The notes beneath the pieces were generated by a model. The model saw only the letters and a program-made list of their open reading frames with translations, had not been told where the DNA came from and ran no database searches. From the NCBI GenBank assembly GCA_039196715.1, contig JBCCUP010000026.1, positions 1 to 59,059 on the forward strand: a DNA stretch of 59,059 bases. The letters are read 5' to 3'. Below are positions 1 through 11,065 of this stretch, in pieces. Source of the stretch: Pseudomonadota bacterium (GTDB taxonomy: Bacteria; Pseudomonadota; Gammaproteobacteria; CALCKW01). Position 1 is the stretch's first letter, and each line of letters starts with the position of its first letter. A program made the position numbers and the translations under genes.

Positions 1-100
1 CCGCCGCCGCCGCCATCGCCGCCGCCGCCATCGCCGCCGCCGCCATCGCCGTCACCATCGCCGCCGCCGCCATCGCCGCCACCGTCACCGCCGCCGTCTG
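1..100. repeat. 15-bp tandem repeat coding a Gly-Asp linker
   Basis: Units of ccgccgccgccatcg, with some shorter or altered copies, repeat from base 1. On the minus strand they encode GDGGG-type units of a flexible linker behind the second PPC domain. Position at the very edge fits an assembly break in a repeat. Confidence 0.85.
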
Positions 101-2507
101 CAGCCAGGCCCAAGCGGTACTGGCCGGCGTTGTACCCGTACACGCCGATCACCACCCCACTGCCATCGCCGGGCAGGGTGCATTGCTCTGCGCCGGTGCC
201 GCCCTCCCAGGGCCGGCAGTCGTAGGCTTGCAGCGTCGGACGGGCGCCGGCGCGCACGTAGAGGTCGAGGTCTGCACTGAGGTTGTCTAGTGATGCCACG
301 ATGCCGGTCAGCGCGTTCGGGTTTGACGCGGTGTAGAACGCCCACTGACCTGCGTTGAGCGAACCGGCCAGCGCAGTGCCGACCGCGATTGGCTGACTGT
401 CGGGCTCGACACTGGCGGACACTCGCAGGGTGAAATCCGAGGCCGCGTAACCGTACACACCGATGTGCAAGGTGGCGTTGGCGCCCTGGGTCAGCGTGCA
501 CTGCTCCGCCTGGATGCCGGATTGCCAGGATCGGCACGCGTAGTCCGTCAGGCTCGGTGCCTGGCCGAACCGGGCGTAGAGGTCGGCGTCGCTCGACAGG
601 TTCGTGAGGTCCACCGTGAGGGTGCGTGCGCTGCCAGAGGGTGCCACGGTGTAACGGCGCCACACGCCCTGGGCCACCGCGGCGCTGACTGCGTCGCCCG
701 GGTTGAGGTCTGGTCCTTGTGGTGCTGTGCCCACCGACCAGGTGAACGCGACGGTGTCGGTCAGTCGACCGTCGGTCACGGTCACGGTGGTGCGCACGGT
801 TTGCTGCTGTGTCGGTGTGCCGGAGATTACGCCGGTGGTCGCGTTGATCCCGAGGCCGGCCGGCAGCGCGTCCGCGCTGAAGGTCAGGGTGTTGCCGTCA
901 CCGTCGGTGGCTGCGAGCTGCAACGACACGGCCGCACCGAGGGTGACGGATTGTGGCCCGGGTGACGCCAACACCGGCGGCGCGTTGGGCGGTGCAATGC
1001 CAACGTCGATCAGGAGCGGTTCGCCGATGCTCGGTGTGTCGTCGGCGTCGAGCGCGTACAGCCAGTAGTTGCCCGGCAACAACACATTCGGGTTGGTGGG
1101 CAGGGTGATACGGTACCGGTTGCCGGTGACCTGCTGGACATCGGGCTCGATGAAGCGTTGGTCGGTGTTGATCGCGTGGGTCACCGAAGACAGGCGCACC
1201 AGTGTGAAGCGCTGCACCGGGCGGTCCGTCGTGACTTCGAAGGCGCCACCAGCCTGCGCGGACGCGAGGTTGCCCAGCACCGCCGGACGGTCGCGCAGGT
1301 TGCCGTTGGCGTCGTAGAGGAACGGGGGCGTGTAGATCTGGCTGTTCTGGTGGTTTGCCGCGCAGTTGCCGCACAGTCCGCCGCCGCTCGCCAACACGCG
1401 ACCGTCGCGCATCAACAGCGCGACCGAGTGGTAGTTTCGGGGCTCGCTGATCGCGGCGACTTCGCGGAACTGGCCGGTGCTCGGGTTCCAGATCTCTGCC
1501 GGCAGCACCGAGTCGACGTCGCTGAACAGCACGCCACGCGATTCACCGCCGACGATCAGCACGTCGCCGTTCGGCAGCACGATGCTGTTGTGGTTGGTGC
1601 GCGGTGCGAGCATGCTCGCGGTGGGCCGGACCACCGGCGTCGGGCCGTTGATGTCGATGGTCATCGCGGTCGCGGTGGCCGAATCGGTCCGGCTGCGGTC
1701 GGCGCCGCCGGAGACCAGGATGCGGCCGGTGTCGTACATGACCGCGTTGCCGAACTGCCGGTGCCGGGTTTCGCCGTTGCGGCTGCCCGCCGCCTCGACG
1801 CCACCGATGCCGTTCGGGTCGAACCAGTGCATGGTCCGCTGCGGCCCGGAGTGGAAAACCCGGCCGTCCGGGGCCGTGTGCATGAACGCATACCACTGCG
1901 CGGTGGTCGCGCCGGTCACGGCCGCGGCGTTGACGGCGTTCTGTTCATCGCGCAACCGGGCCATGTTGGCGCCCGGCAGCTGCGTCCAGCCGGCCCCGTC
2001 CCGCCAGACCTCGGGCACGGTTTGCGCCCCGCGTGCAAAGGTCGACATGACGTCGCCGTTGGCGAGTGTCAGGTTGGTGCCGTACCAACGCGGTTGCTGC
2101 ATCGGCGTGGAGAGGTCCCACTCGTGTGTGTCGGTCGTGAACAGGCTGCTCGTGCGGATCGACGAGTTGCCGCCTGACGCGAACACGTTGCCGTCCGACA
2201 GTTGCGAGATGCCGGCGCAAAACATGTCGTGGTCGGCGTGGTTGGTGCTGTCGAATGTGCCGGTCTCAGGGTCGTAGACGCTCGAGAACGTGAACAGGCC
2301 GTTGTTGTTCGGGAAGGCGTTCACGCGGTTCGAGGACCAGGTCACGATGCCCCCGTCTGGCAGTGCTGCCGCCGAGACGGCGATGTGCGGCCAATCGATC
2401 ACGCCACTCCAGGCGCCGTCGACATTGTTGGCAAACGCCGTCGGCGCTGCCACGCCGAGGGCGAGGGAACACAGAAGCGGGAGGAGGGGACGGCGGGGCT
2501 CTGACAT
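1..2507 (-). CDS. Secreted galactose/glyoxal oxidase-like copper-radical oxidase, C-terminus cut by window edge
   Basis: The ATG at 2507 opens a frame that is still open at base 1, so at least 835 residues are present and the C-terminus is missing. A signal peptide (about residues 1-26, ending TAFA) is followed by a kelch-type beta-propeller and a DUF1929-like domain. The radical-copper residues of galactose oxidase can be matched: Cys97 in FCAG, Tyr142 in RWYGT, Tyr359-His360 in RNYHS and His444 in VTHAIN, so an active enzyme oxidising alcohols or aldehydes to give H2O2 is likely. A putative Ig (He_PIG-like) domain comes next, then two PPC-type domains with paired Cys, then a Gly-Asp linker. 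The substrate is unknown. It stands alone, divergent from the next gene. Confidence 0.85.
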   Translation of the reverse strand, partial: MSEPRRPLLPLLCSLALGVAAPTAFANNVDGAWSGVIDWPHIAVSAAALPDGGIVTWSSNRVNAFPNNNGLFTFSSVYDPETGTFDSTNHADHDMFCAGISQLSDGNVFASGGNSSIRTSSLFTTDTHEWDLSTPMQQPRWYGTNLTLANGDVMSTFARGAQTVPEVWRDGAGWTQLPGANMARLRDEQNAVNAAAVTGATTAQWYAFMHTAPDGRVFHSGPQRTMHWFDPNGIGGVEAAGSRNGETRHRQFGNAVMYDTGRILVSGGADRSRTDSATATAMTIDINGPTPVVRPTASMLAPRTNHNSIVLPNGDVLIVGGESRGVLFSDVDSVLPAEIWNPSTGQFREVAAISEPRNYHSVALLMRDGRVLASGGGLCGNCAANHQNSQIYTPPFLYDANGNLRDRPAVLGNLASAQAGGAFEVTTDRPVQRFTLVRLSSVTHAINTDQRFIEPDVQQVTGNRYRITLPTNPNVLLPGNYWLYALDADDTPSIGEPLLIDVGIAPPNAPPVLASPGPQSVTLGAAVSLQLAATDGDGNTLTFSADALPAGLGINATTGVISGTPTQQQTVRTTVTVTDGRLTDTVAFTWSVGTAPQGPDLNPGDAVSAAVAQGVWRRYTVAPSGSARTLTVDLTNLSSDADLYARFGQAPSLTDYACRSWQSGIQAEQCTLTQGANATLHIGVYGYAASDFTLRVSASVEPDSQPIAVGTALAGSLNAGQWAFYTASNPNALTGIVASLDNLSADLDLYVRAGARPTLQAYDCRPWEGGTGAEQCTLPGDGSGVVIGVYGYNAGQYRLGLAADGGGDGGGDGGGGDGDGDGGGGDGGGGDGGGG

Positions 2508-2806
2508 CGTGAAATCCTGATCTGCGGCGGAGAGCGGGCAGGCCAGCCGAGCGGGTGTCTACACCGCGCAAGGACCTGCGCAGCCGCATGTTAGAAATCT
2601 GAACCAGGCGCTTTTTCGGGCTGTGTCACAAAGTGGGCACCGCGCGTCGGCGCCCGCCCGGGGACGGCCCGGCTGCCGCGCCAATCTGTGAACCACATCA
2701 CGTAGTGCCACGCGCAACCGCGGGTCGGTGTGCGCGCGGGCTCGCGCGCGTGTGCGGCCCGTAACGCACACGCTACAATGGCGCAGCGCGCAGAGGAGTC
2801 GACGCC

Positions 2807-3859
2807 GTGTCAGACACAACCGCACCGGACGGTGAATCCCTGGACCTCGACGCCCTGTCGGCGTATGTCGCGCGCGAGGTGCCCTCGGTGGGGCGTGTCC
2901 ACGCGATCGAAAAATTCCAGGGCGGACAGTCCAACCCCACCTTTCGACTTGAGACCGACGGTGGTGCGGTGGTGCTTCGGGCCAAGCCGCCCGGTGCTCT
3001 GCTGAAATCGGCTCATCAGGTCGACCGGGAGCACCGCGTGATGTCAGCCCTGCGGGCGACCGAGGTGCCGGTGCCGGAGATGCTGCACCTGTCGGGCGAC
3101 GGTGACGGGTCGCCTATCGGGCGGCAGTTTTTTCTGATGCGCTTCGTCGACGGGGTGATCCACTGGGATCCGTCGCTGGAGACCCTCGATCCAGACGGCC
3201 GTCGGGCCGTCACCGACAGCATGAACCGCACGCTCGCAGCCTTGCACCGTGTCGACCCCGAGGCGGTTGGCCTCGGCGACTTTGGCCGCCCCGGAAACTA
3301 CTTTGCGCGTCAGCTGAGCCGCTGGACCAAACAGTACCGCGCCTCGGAGACCGACCCGATTGCGGCCATGGACCGGCTGATAGGCTGGTTGGAGGCCGGC
3401 CTTCCGGACGACGACGGCAGCGTGTCATTGGTGCACGGCGACTTCCGCCTCGACAACATGATGTTCGACACCAAAACGCATGACGTGGTGGCCGTGCTCG
3501 ACTGGGAACTGTCGACGCTAGGCCACCCGGTTGCCGATCTCGCCTACCAGTGCATGCAGTGGCGGTTGCCGGCGGACAGCGCCTTTCGGGGGCTGGGTGG
3601 CCTCGATCGGGCCGGACTTGGCCTGCCGGTCGAAGCGGACTACGTGGACCGCTACTGTGAACGCACCGGCCGGGAGGCCATTGCGAACTGGAACTACCAC
3701 CTCGCGTTCAATTTCTTCAGACTGGGTGCCATATTGCAGGGCGTGTACAAGCGTGCCCTGGACGGAAACGCGTCGAACCCGGAGCGGGGCAGACGCATGG
3801 GTGAGGCGGTCCCGTTGCTCGCGGCCGTCGCGCTGGACACCATCGAGACACAACCATGA
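2807..3859 (+). CDS. APH-family phosphotransferase (ACAD10/11-type kinase-like)
   Basis: 350 residues from a GTG at 2807, with GAGGAG about ten bases upstream. The protein has the aminoglycoside/choline kinase fold: a GGQSNPTF nucleotide-loop region near residue 40, the catalytic loop HGDFRLDN and the metal-binding segment VLDWELSTLGHP. The spacing and the WELSTLG sequence are typical of the branch that accompanies acyl-CoA dehydrogenases (ACAD10/11-like kinases of hydroxy-acyl compounds) rather than drug-resistance enzymes. Its stop overlaps the ATG of the next gene (ATGA), so the two are translationally coupled. The substrate cannot be told from sequence. Confidence 0.85.
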   Translation: MSDTTAPDGESLDLDALSAYVAREVPSVGRVHAIEKFQGGQSNPTFRLETDGGAVVLRAKPPGALLKSAHQVDREHRVMSALRATEVPVPEMLHLSGDGDGSPIGRQFFLMRFVDGVIHWDPSLETLDPDGRRAVTDSMNRTLAALHRVDPEAVGLGDFGRPGNYFARQLSRWTKQYRASETDPIAAMDRLIGWLEAGLPDDDGSVSLVHGDFRLDNMMFDTKTHDVVAVLDWELSTLGHPVADLAYQCMQWRLPADSAFRGLGGLDRAGLGLPVEADYVDRYCERTGREAIANWNYHLAFNFFRLGAILQGVYKRALDGNASNPERGRRMGEAVPLLAAVALDTIETQP

Positions 3860-4785
3860 CAGAGACCTTTGTACCCCGGACCGAAGAGGGCGCCTTCGTG
3901 CGCGCGGTGTCCGAATTTCGCCACTGGGTCACCGCAGACGGCGCAGCCGGGCCGAGCGGCGAGGGCGGATTCGAGGCGGCATCCGGCCGCTACCACCTGT
4001 ACGTCTCCTACGCGTGCCCCTGGGCCAACCGCACGTTGATCATGCGCACCTTGAAGGGCTTGGAGAGCCACATCGATGTCAGTGTCGTGCACCCGCTGAT
4101 GGGGCCCGAGAGCTGGCATTTCGACGACAGTTACCCGGGGGCGACCGTCGAACCGCTGTTTGGCGCGCACTTGATGGCCGAGGTGTACCGCCGTGCCAAC
4201 GCGCATTTCGACGGTGTGGTCACGGTGCCTGCGCTCTGGGACCGCGAGCGCGCAACCCTGGTGAGCAACGAGTCCTCTGAAATCATCCGGATGTTCAACC
4301 GGGCGTTTGACGGCATCACCGGCAACCGGGACGACTACTATCCCGACGCGCTCCGTGCGGAGATCGACCGGTGGAACGAACGCATCTACCACACGGTGAA
4401 CAACGGCGTGTACCGCGCGGGCTTCGCCACCACGCAGACGGCCTATGCGAACGCCGTTGGCGAGCTGTTTGATACCCTCGATGTCCTCGAAGCCCACCTC
4501 GCCGAGCGCAGCTTTCTGGTGGGCGACTCGCTCACCGAGGCAGACATCCGGCTGTTTCCGACCTTGATCCGCTTCGACGCGGTCTACGTCACGCATTTCA
4601 AGTGCAACGTGCGCCGCCTGGTGGACTTCCCGGCACTGCAGGCCTACACCGAGCGCCTCTACGCGCTGCCCGGCGTGGCCGAGACGGTGCGCTTCGACCA
4701 CATCAAGGACCACTACTTTCAGAGTCACCGGAGCATCAACCCCACCGGCATCGTGCCAGTCGGCCCCGAGTTGGCATTTCGGTGA
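3856..4785 (+). CDS. yqjG: Glutathionyl-hydroquinone reductase (YqjG/ECM4-type GST)
   Basis: 309 residues. The N-terminal thioredoxin-like domain carries the CPWA motif with catalytic Cys54, and the C-terminal helical GST domain contains LTEADIRLFPTLIRFD, a hallmark of the Xi-class GSTs that reduce glutathionyl-hydroquinones with glutathione. Length matches the family (about 310-330). It is cytosolic. It overlaps the APH-like kinase gene by four bases (ATGA), so the two are probably one operon, which would be an unusual pairing. No terminator is obvious behind it; the leucine leader promoter follows about 90 bases on. Confidence 0.9.
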   Translation: MTETFVPRTEEGAFVRAVSEFRHWVTADGAAGPSGEGGFEAASGRYHLYVSYACPWANRTLIMRTLKGLESHIDVSVVHPLMGPESWHFDDSYPGATVEPLFGAHLMAEVYRRANAHFDGVVTVPALWDRERATLVSNESSEIIRMFNRAFDGITGNRDDYYPDALRAEIDRWNERIYHTVNNGVYRAGFATTQTAYANAVGELFDTLDVLEAHLAERSFLVGDSLTEADIRLFPTLIRFDAVYVTHFKCNVRRLVDFPALQAYTERLYALPGVAETVRFDHIKDHYFQSHRSINPTGIVPVGPELAFR

Positions 4786-4877
4786 ACCGGGCTGCGCGCC
4801 GCGGTTTTCTGCGCGTGGCTGCTGATTCACCCCGGTGACAGTGTCCGGGCCGGGGGCGAATTTCCCGGTGCTGCAGG

Positions 4878-4906
4878 TTGCCTTTTGGCCCGACTCTCGC
4901 TACCTT
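4878..4906 (+). promoter_or_regulatory. Sigma-70-like promoter of the leucine leader
   Basis: TTGCCT (4878-4883) and TACCTT (4901-4906) are separated by 17 bases. The predicted start of transcription at about 4912-4914 falls on the ATG of the leader peptide, which implies a leaderless leader mRNA. Confidence 0.5.
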
Positions 4907-4912
4907 GGGGAT

Positions 4913-6881
<1,969 letters not shown>

Positions 6882-6891
6882 GCAACCGCAC

Positions 6892-6918
6892 ACCGGGGCT
6901 GCACGCGGCAGCCCCGGT
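6892..6918 (+). terminator. Hairpin behind leuA
   Basis: An 11-bp perfect stem, ACCGGGGCTGC (6892-6902) with GCAGCCCCGGT (6908-6918), loop of five. It starts 11 bases after the leuA stop. A T-run is absent, so termination may need Rho or the hairpin may protect the 3' end. Confidence 0.55.
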
Positions 6919-7017
6919 CTCGGGCGGGGGCAATCACCGGGGCGCGGCAGGGCGCCCCAGCTCTTTAGGTCTGATTCCTGCAGTACCGGTGGTGATCCCC
7001 CATGTGCGTGAGCCACC

Positions 7018-9954
7018 GTGAAACCTGCCACCCCGTTTTTGCGCCGAACCCTCGGTTCGACTGCCCTTTGTGCCCTGCTGATTGGCTGTGGGGGTGGTGG
7101 CGGAGGCGGTGTGCAGTCCGACAGCGCGGCGCTGCTGAGCGGTGTGTTGCTCGACAGCGCGGTCTCTGGCGTGCATTACGATGGCGCGCTGACCGGCCTC
7201 GACGGGCGCTACTTCTACCTCGCCGGTGATGTGCTGCGGTTTCACCTCGGTGGTGTCGAGCTCGGTTCCGTGACAGGGCGAGCACAGACGACACCGCACG
7301 ACCTCGCGGGCAGTCACGACGATTACAAGCACGACCGCGTGATCCGGACCGCGCGTTTGTTGCAATCGCTCGACAGCAACGGCGTGCTGTCGGACGGCAT
7401 TCAGATCTCCGACAGCGTGCGCAACGCGGCGGCGCGCGCGACACTGGACTGGACCCTGGCCGGTACCGCGTTCGAACGGGCGCTGTCCGACCTCGTCTTT
7501 ACCCTGACCGCCGGGCAGGGCGCCGTGGTTTCGGCCGAAGACGCACAGACCCACCTGCACAACACCCTCGCCAACAGCGTCGAATCGTGCGCGGGTGTGC
7601 CGCGTAACGCGGCACACTTCGCCATCGGCAACCCGCGGTGCCTCGACCTCGCTCGGATGGCGGCCTGGCTCGAGGACGTCAAACCGCGCGAACTCGCGCT
7701 CGACGCGGCGATTGACAGTCTGGCGGGCGGCGGCGTAGCACGCACCGCGCTCGACCAACTCGTGGCCCTGGTGCCGACCGACACCACCGGTGTGTCAGAG
7801 AGCGACCTGCACGCGCTGGCCGACTGGGTCGCCGACCGGGTCGCCGGCAACAACAGCGGCTTGCGCACACAGTTGGCCCGTTTCCTTGCGGTGCGTTACA
7901 CCGCCCGCGTCTTCGGTCCGCAGCCGTGCGACGAGCCCTGTACCGAGCCGACGGCGGACGCCGTCACCGGGGCCTTGATCGGCGCCCAGTCGGCGACCTC
8001 GGCCGCGCAGTGGCAGCGCGCCGTCAACGAAGCCCGGATCGCGCGTGGCGTCGTCGAGTCCTGGTTGTCGTACGGGTTCAATCGGGCCGCATTGCTGGCC
8101 AACGCCGGTGTGGATTCACTGCGCGATCGCACGCCGTTGCTCGACGCGGCGGCGGCGGCGCTCGGGTTTGCACGTGCAGATTACCGGGTCGATGTGGTCG
8201 ACGGTTGGGCGGCGCAGCAACTGGCGTTGAACGACATGGCATTGGCGAGCCGGGGTGCCTTCGATTCCGCGTTGCTGGCCGACCCGACGGTATCGGGTGT
8301 GCGGGTGTCTGACGTGAGCCACGACAACCTGGTCGTCGGCGGCACGGCGCGCTTTCTGGTCCGCGGCCAGCAACTTAGTGACAGCCTGGTGTTGCGCCTC
8401 AGTGGCTGTGCTGCCGCGCTGACACCGGGTGGCACGAGCGAAGCGCGCGCGTTCACCTGCACCGTGGGTGGAACCAGCGGCTGGCGCACGCTCTCAGTCA
8501 GTGATGGGCTGACGCAGACGGAATTGTACAGCCTCGCTGTCTTTGTACCTGCGACGGCGGGAGACAGTGGCTCGGGCGGCGGTGCGCCGCCCAGTGATGA
8601 CGCTGGAACCCCCTCACTACCGAGTGATGATGGCGGCGGGGCCACGACCGACCCTGCAGGTCTGGTGGTCAGCAGCATTGCGCCGGCGCGTGCCCAAATC
8701 GGCGAGCAAACCGCCTTTGTTTTGACTGGGCAGGGCTTCTCACAATCGACCGGTGTGAGCATTGTTGAGTGCAGCGACCTCGTGGTGAACTCGCGCACTG
8801 CGACGCGGGTTGGCTTCCGTTGCACGCCGTCTGGTCAGACCGGAAACCGCGTGGTAACGGTGACAGAAGGCACGCAGACCAATACCCAGTTGCGGGTTCG
8901 GTACGATGCAGCACCTCCAACCGTGTCACAGGTAACGCCCAGCCAAGCCTCGGTCGGTGATGCTGTGGCATTTACCGTAACCGGTACAAACCTCGACGAC
9001 GGCGTGTCTTTCTCAGTAGAAGACTGTGGCTCTGCGACCCCGTTGAGCGGTGGTTCGGCGGTCGAAAGGCGTTATCGCTGCGCGTTTGACCGTGCTGGTG
9101 AAAAAGCGGGCACCATCACACACGGCGGGGAGGTGATTCACCGTTTTGACGTGACGGTCGATGCTGCTAGCGACCCTGTGGTCACTTCCGTGTCTCCGAC
9201 CGATGCGGCGCTTAGTGAGCCGCTCACACTCGTGGTCACAGGTCGCGATTTGCCCGACTCTCTCGCTGTCTCACTGACTGGCTGTTCAAACCTGACCGCG
9301 AGTTCGCGCGGTGCGAGCGAACAGACTTTCACGTGCCAGCCCTCACAATCCGGCAACCTGGTCGGTACGGTCAGCAACGGCAGTGACACGCTGAGCCGCT
9401 TCACCGTGGACGTGGTGGACGACCGGGTCTCGATCAGCAGTGTTCGTCCGGGTGCAACGCGCCTTGGCGCGATCACCACGTTCACTGTGGCTGGAGAGGC
9501 GTTACCGAGCACACTCACGCTCGACATTGCGAACTGCGAAGACATGCAACCGCTCGGTGGTGGCACGACCCGCCGTCAGTTCCGGTGCACCCCAACCGGG
9601 ACGCTCGGCACGCGCGACGTGGGCGTGTTGTTCGACGCGGCCAGCACGACACCGCTCTACACCCACAAGCTCACTGTGGCAGGCGACGGCCCGCTCGTGA
9701 CCAACGTGTCGCCGACCCAAGCGACCGTTGGTCGGCTGACCACCTTCACGGTGGTGGGGCAGTCGTTGACCGGTCCGCTGTCTCTCAGAATGGCAGGCTG
9801 CTCGGTGTCGACCGTAGGCACCTCGAGTGCCTCGGTACACCGCTTTCGGTGCTCGGTGACGGGCGACGCCGGGACACGCGAGGCCACCGTGGTCGACAGC
9901 CGGTCTGGCGCCGTGCTGTACGCCTTCGACGTCAGGATCAACGCCGGGACCTGA
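7018..9954 (+). CDS. Large surface lipoprotein with six Cys-paired IPT-like repeats
   Basis: 978 residues from a GTG at 7018. A lipobox LIGC followed by a run of Gly marks a lipoprotein anchored after the first 20 residues or so. Residues 30-400 form a region I do not recognise (LDGRYFYLAGDVLRFHLGG is a piece common at the start of secreted proteins of this kind). From about residue 424 six repeats of 80-90 residues follow, each with the pattern V..VSPT.A..G...TF.V.G..L...L.L.L.GC and a second Cys about 25 residues later; they resemble IPT/TIG Ig folds with one disulfide each. A Gly/Ser/Asp linker (about 520-545) divides repeat 1 from repeats 2-6. Likely a cell-surface adhesin or binding protein. 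Single gene, no partner. Confidence 0.75.
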   Translation: MKPATPFLRRTLGSTALCALLIGCGGGGGGGVQSDSAALLSGVLLDSAVSGVHYDGALTGLDGRYFYLAGDVLRFHLGGVELGSVTGRAQTTPHDLAGSHDDYKHDRVIRTARLLQSLDSNGVLSDGIQISDSVRNAAARATLDWTLAGTAFERALSDLVFTLTAGQGAVVSAEDAQTHLHNTLANSVESCAGVPRNAAHFAIGNPRCLDLARMAAWLEDVKPRELALDAAIDSLAGGGVARTALDQLVALVPTDTTGVSESDLHALADWVADRVAGNNSGLRTQLARFLAVRYTARVFGPQPCDEPCTEPTADAVTGALIGAQSATSAAQWQRAVNEARIARGVVESWLSYGFNRAALLANAGVDSLRDRTPLLDAAAAALGFARADYRVDVVDGWAAQQLALNDMALASRGAFDSALLADPTVSGVRVSDVSHDNLVVGGTARFLVRGQQLSDSLVLRLSGCAAALTPGGTSEARAFTCTVGGTSGWRTLSVSDGLTQTELYSLAVFVPATAGDSGSGGGAPPSDDAGTPSLPSDDGGGATTDPAGLVVSSIAPARAQIGEQTAFVLTGQGFSQSTGVSIVECSDLVVNSRTATRVGFRCTPSGQTGNRVVTVTEGTQTNTQLRVRYDAAPPTVSQVTPSQASVGDAVAFTVTGTNLDDGVSFSVEDCGSATPLSGGSAVERRYRCAFDRAGEKAGTITHGGEVIHRFDVTVDAASDPVVTSVSPTDAALSEPLTLVVTGRDLPDSLAVSLTGCSNLTASSRGASEQTFTCQPSQSGNLVGTVSNGSDTLSRFTVDVVDDRVSISSVRPGATRLGAITTFTVAGEALPSTLTLDIANCEDMQPLGGGTTRRQFRCTPTGTLGTRDVGVLFDAASTTPLYTHKLTVAGDGPLVTNVSPTQATVGRLTTFTVVGQSLTGPLSLRMAGCSVSTVGTSSASVHRFRCSVTGDAGTREATVVDSRSGAVLYAFDVRINAGT

Positions 9955-10040
9955 TCCCGGCGCACGGCCCGCTTTTGGACTTGCGGTGCCACCACAGGAC
10001 AGGTACGTTGGCGGGCTGACCACCACTCGGGGCCTGGCCA

Positions 10041-10613
10041 ATGGGTAACCGCCTGTCGAAGATCTACACACGCACCGGCGACGCCGGGGAGACCGGCCTG
10101 GGCGACGGGTCACGGGTTGGCAAGGACAGCGCGCGCGTCTGTGCGTACGGCACGGTGGACGAACTCAACAGCGCGATCGGGCTGCTGCGGTGCGAAGCCG
10201 GGCCGCCGGTGTGCACGCAAAGCCTCGCCGAGATCCAGCACCACCTCTTCGACCTTGGCAGCGAGTTGTGTGTGCCGGGTTACAGCGTGCTCGAGGCCGA
10301 GCATGTGACCTGGCTCGAGTCCGTACTCGACCACCTCAACGCGGCGTTGCCGCCGCTGAAGGAATTCATCCTGCCGGGCGGGTCGCGCTCGGCAGCCCTG
10401 TGTCACGTGGCACGTACGCAGTGCCGTCGGGCCGAACGCGAGGTCGTCGCGCTCGGTCGTGCCGAGACCTTGCCGCCGCACGCAGCGCGCTACCTGAACC
10501 GGTTGTCCGACCTCCTGTTCGTGATGGCCCGCCAGTACGTGCGTCACGACGGCGCAAGCGACGTGTTGTGGGAGCGCAGTCGCGCGTTGCCGCGCGTGGA
10601 GGACATGGCATGA
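10041..10613 (+). CDS. pduO: Cob(I)alamin adenosyltransferase, PduO type
   Basis: 190 residues. The N-terminus YTRTGDAGETGLGDGSRVGKDS and the later RVCAYGTVDELNS are the ATP-binding signature of PduO/MMAB enzymes, which make adenosylcobalamin from cob(I)alamin and ATP in the cytosol. Length fits the family. It opens a run of six same-strand genes with overlaps or short gaps (to 14451). The window also carries cobS-cobT at 44420-47216, so the organism probably makes or salvages B12. Confidence 0.95.
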   Translation: MGNRLSKIYTRTGDAGETGLGDGSRVGKDSARVCAYGTVDELNSAIGLLRCEAGPPVCTQSLAEIQHHLFDLGSELCVPGYSVLEAEHVTWLESVLDHLNAALPPLKEFILPGGSRSAALCHVARTQCRRAEREVVALGRAETLPPHAARYLNRLSDLLFVMARQYVRHDGASDVLWERSRALPRVEDMA

Positions 10614-11065
10614 GCGACACGCGTGCCGAGCGCGATTGGACGCGCGACGGGTTTCCGTTTCGGCGCACGCTCGAGACGCGTTGGAGCGACAACGACCGCT
10701 ACGGCCACGTCAACAATGCGGTTTACTACACCTTGTTCGAGCAACTCATGATGGGCTTTCTCGAGCAGACTGCGGCGCTCGATCTCGACGCGCTCGGGCT
10801 GCGGTGTTACACGGTCGAGAACGGCTGCCGCTACCACAACGCGCTGGTCCACCCGTGCACGGTGGAAGCCGGTTTGCGTGTGGCCCGCATCGGCCGCTCG
10901 AGTGTGCGGTACGAACTCGCTCTGTTCGCCGACGGTGATCCGGCCGTGCGCGCCACAGGCCATGTGGTCGATGTGTTTGTCGACAGCCGGACCGAGCGAC
11001 CAACGGCGTTGCCCGGGGCAGTGCACAGTGCCCTGGCACCGCTGACCGAGTACACCGATGCGTGA
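10610..11065 (+). CDS. Acyl-CoA thioesterase, 4HBT hotdog fold
   Basis: 151 residues; ATG overlaps the TGA of the adenosyltransferase gene. The motif RWSDNDRYGHVNNAVYYTLFEQ is the catalytic-Asp helix of the 4-hydroxybenzoyl-CoA thioesterase/FcbC group: the active Asp in DxDxxGHVNN is preserved as SDNDRYGHVNN. Hotdog thioesterases hydrolyse acyl-CoA esters in the cytosol; the acyl chain is unknown. The gene overlaps the next one by eight bases, so it belongs to the same operon. Confidence 0.85.
   Translation: MSDTRAERDWTRDGFPFRRTLETRWSDNDRYGHVNNAVYYTLFEQLMMGFLEQTAALDLDALGLRCYTVENGCRYHNALVHPCTVEAGLRVARIGRSSVRYELALFADGDPAVRATGHVVDVFVDSRTERPTALPGAVHSALAPLTEYTDA

Noticed and set aside
1-100. CRISPR-like array at the left edge
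   Set aside because: The 15-bp units are in frame, without unique spacers, and encode a Gly-Asp linker.
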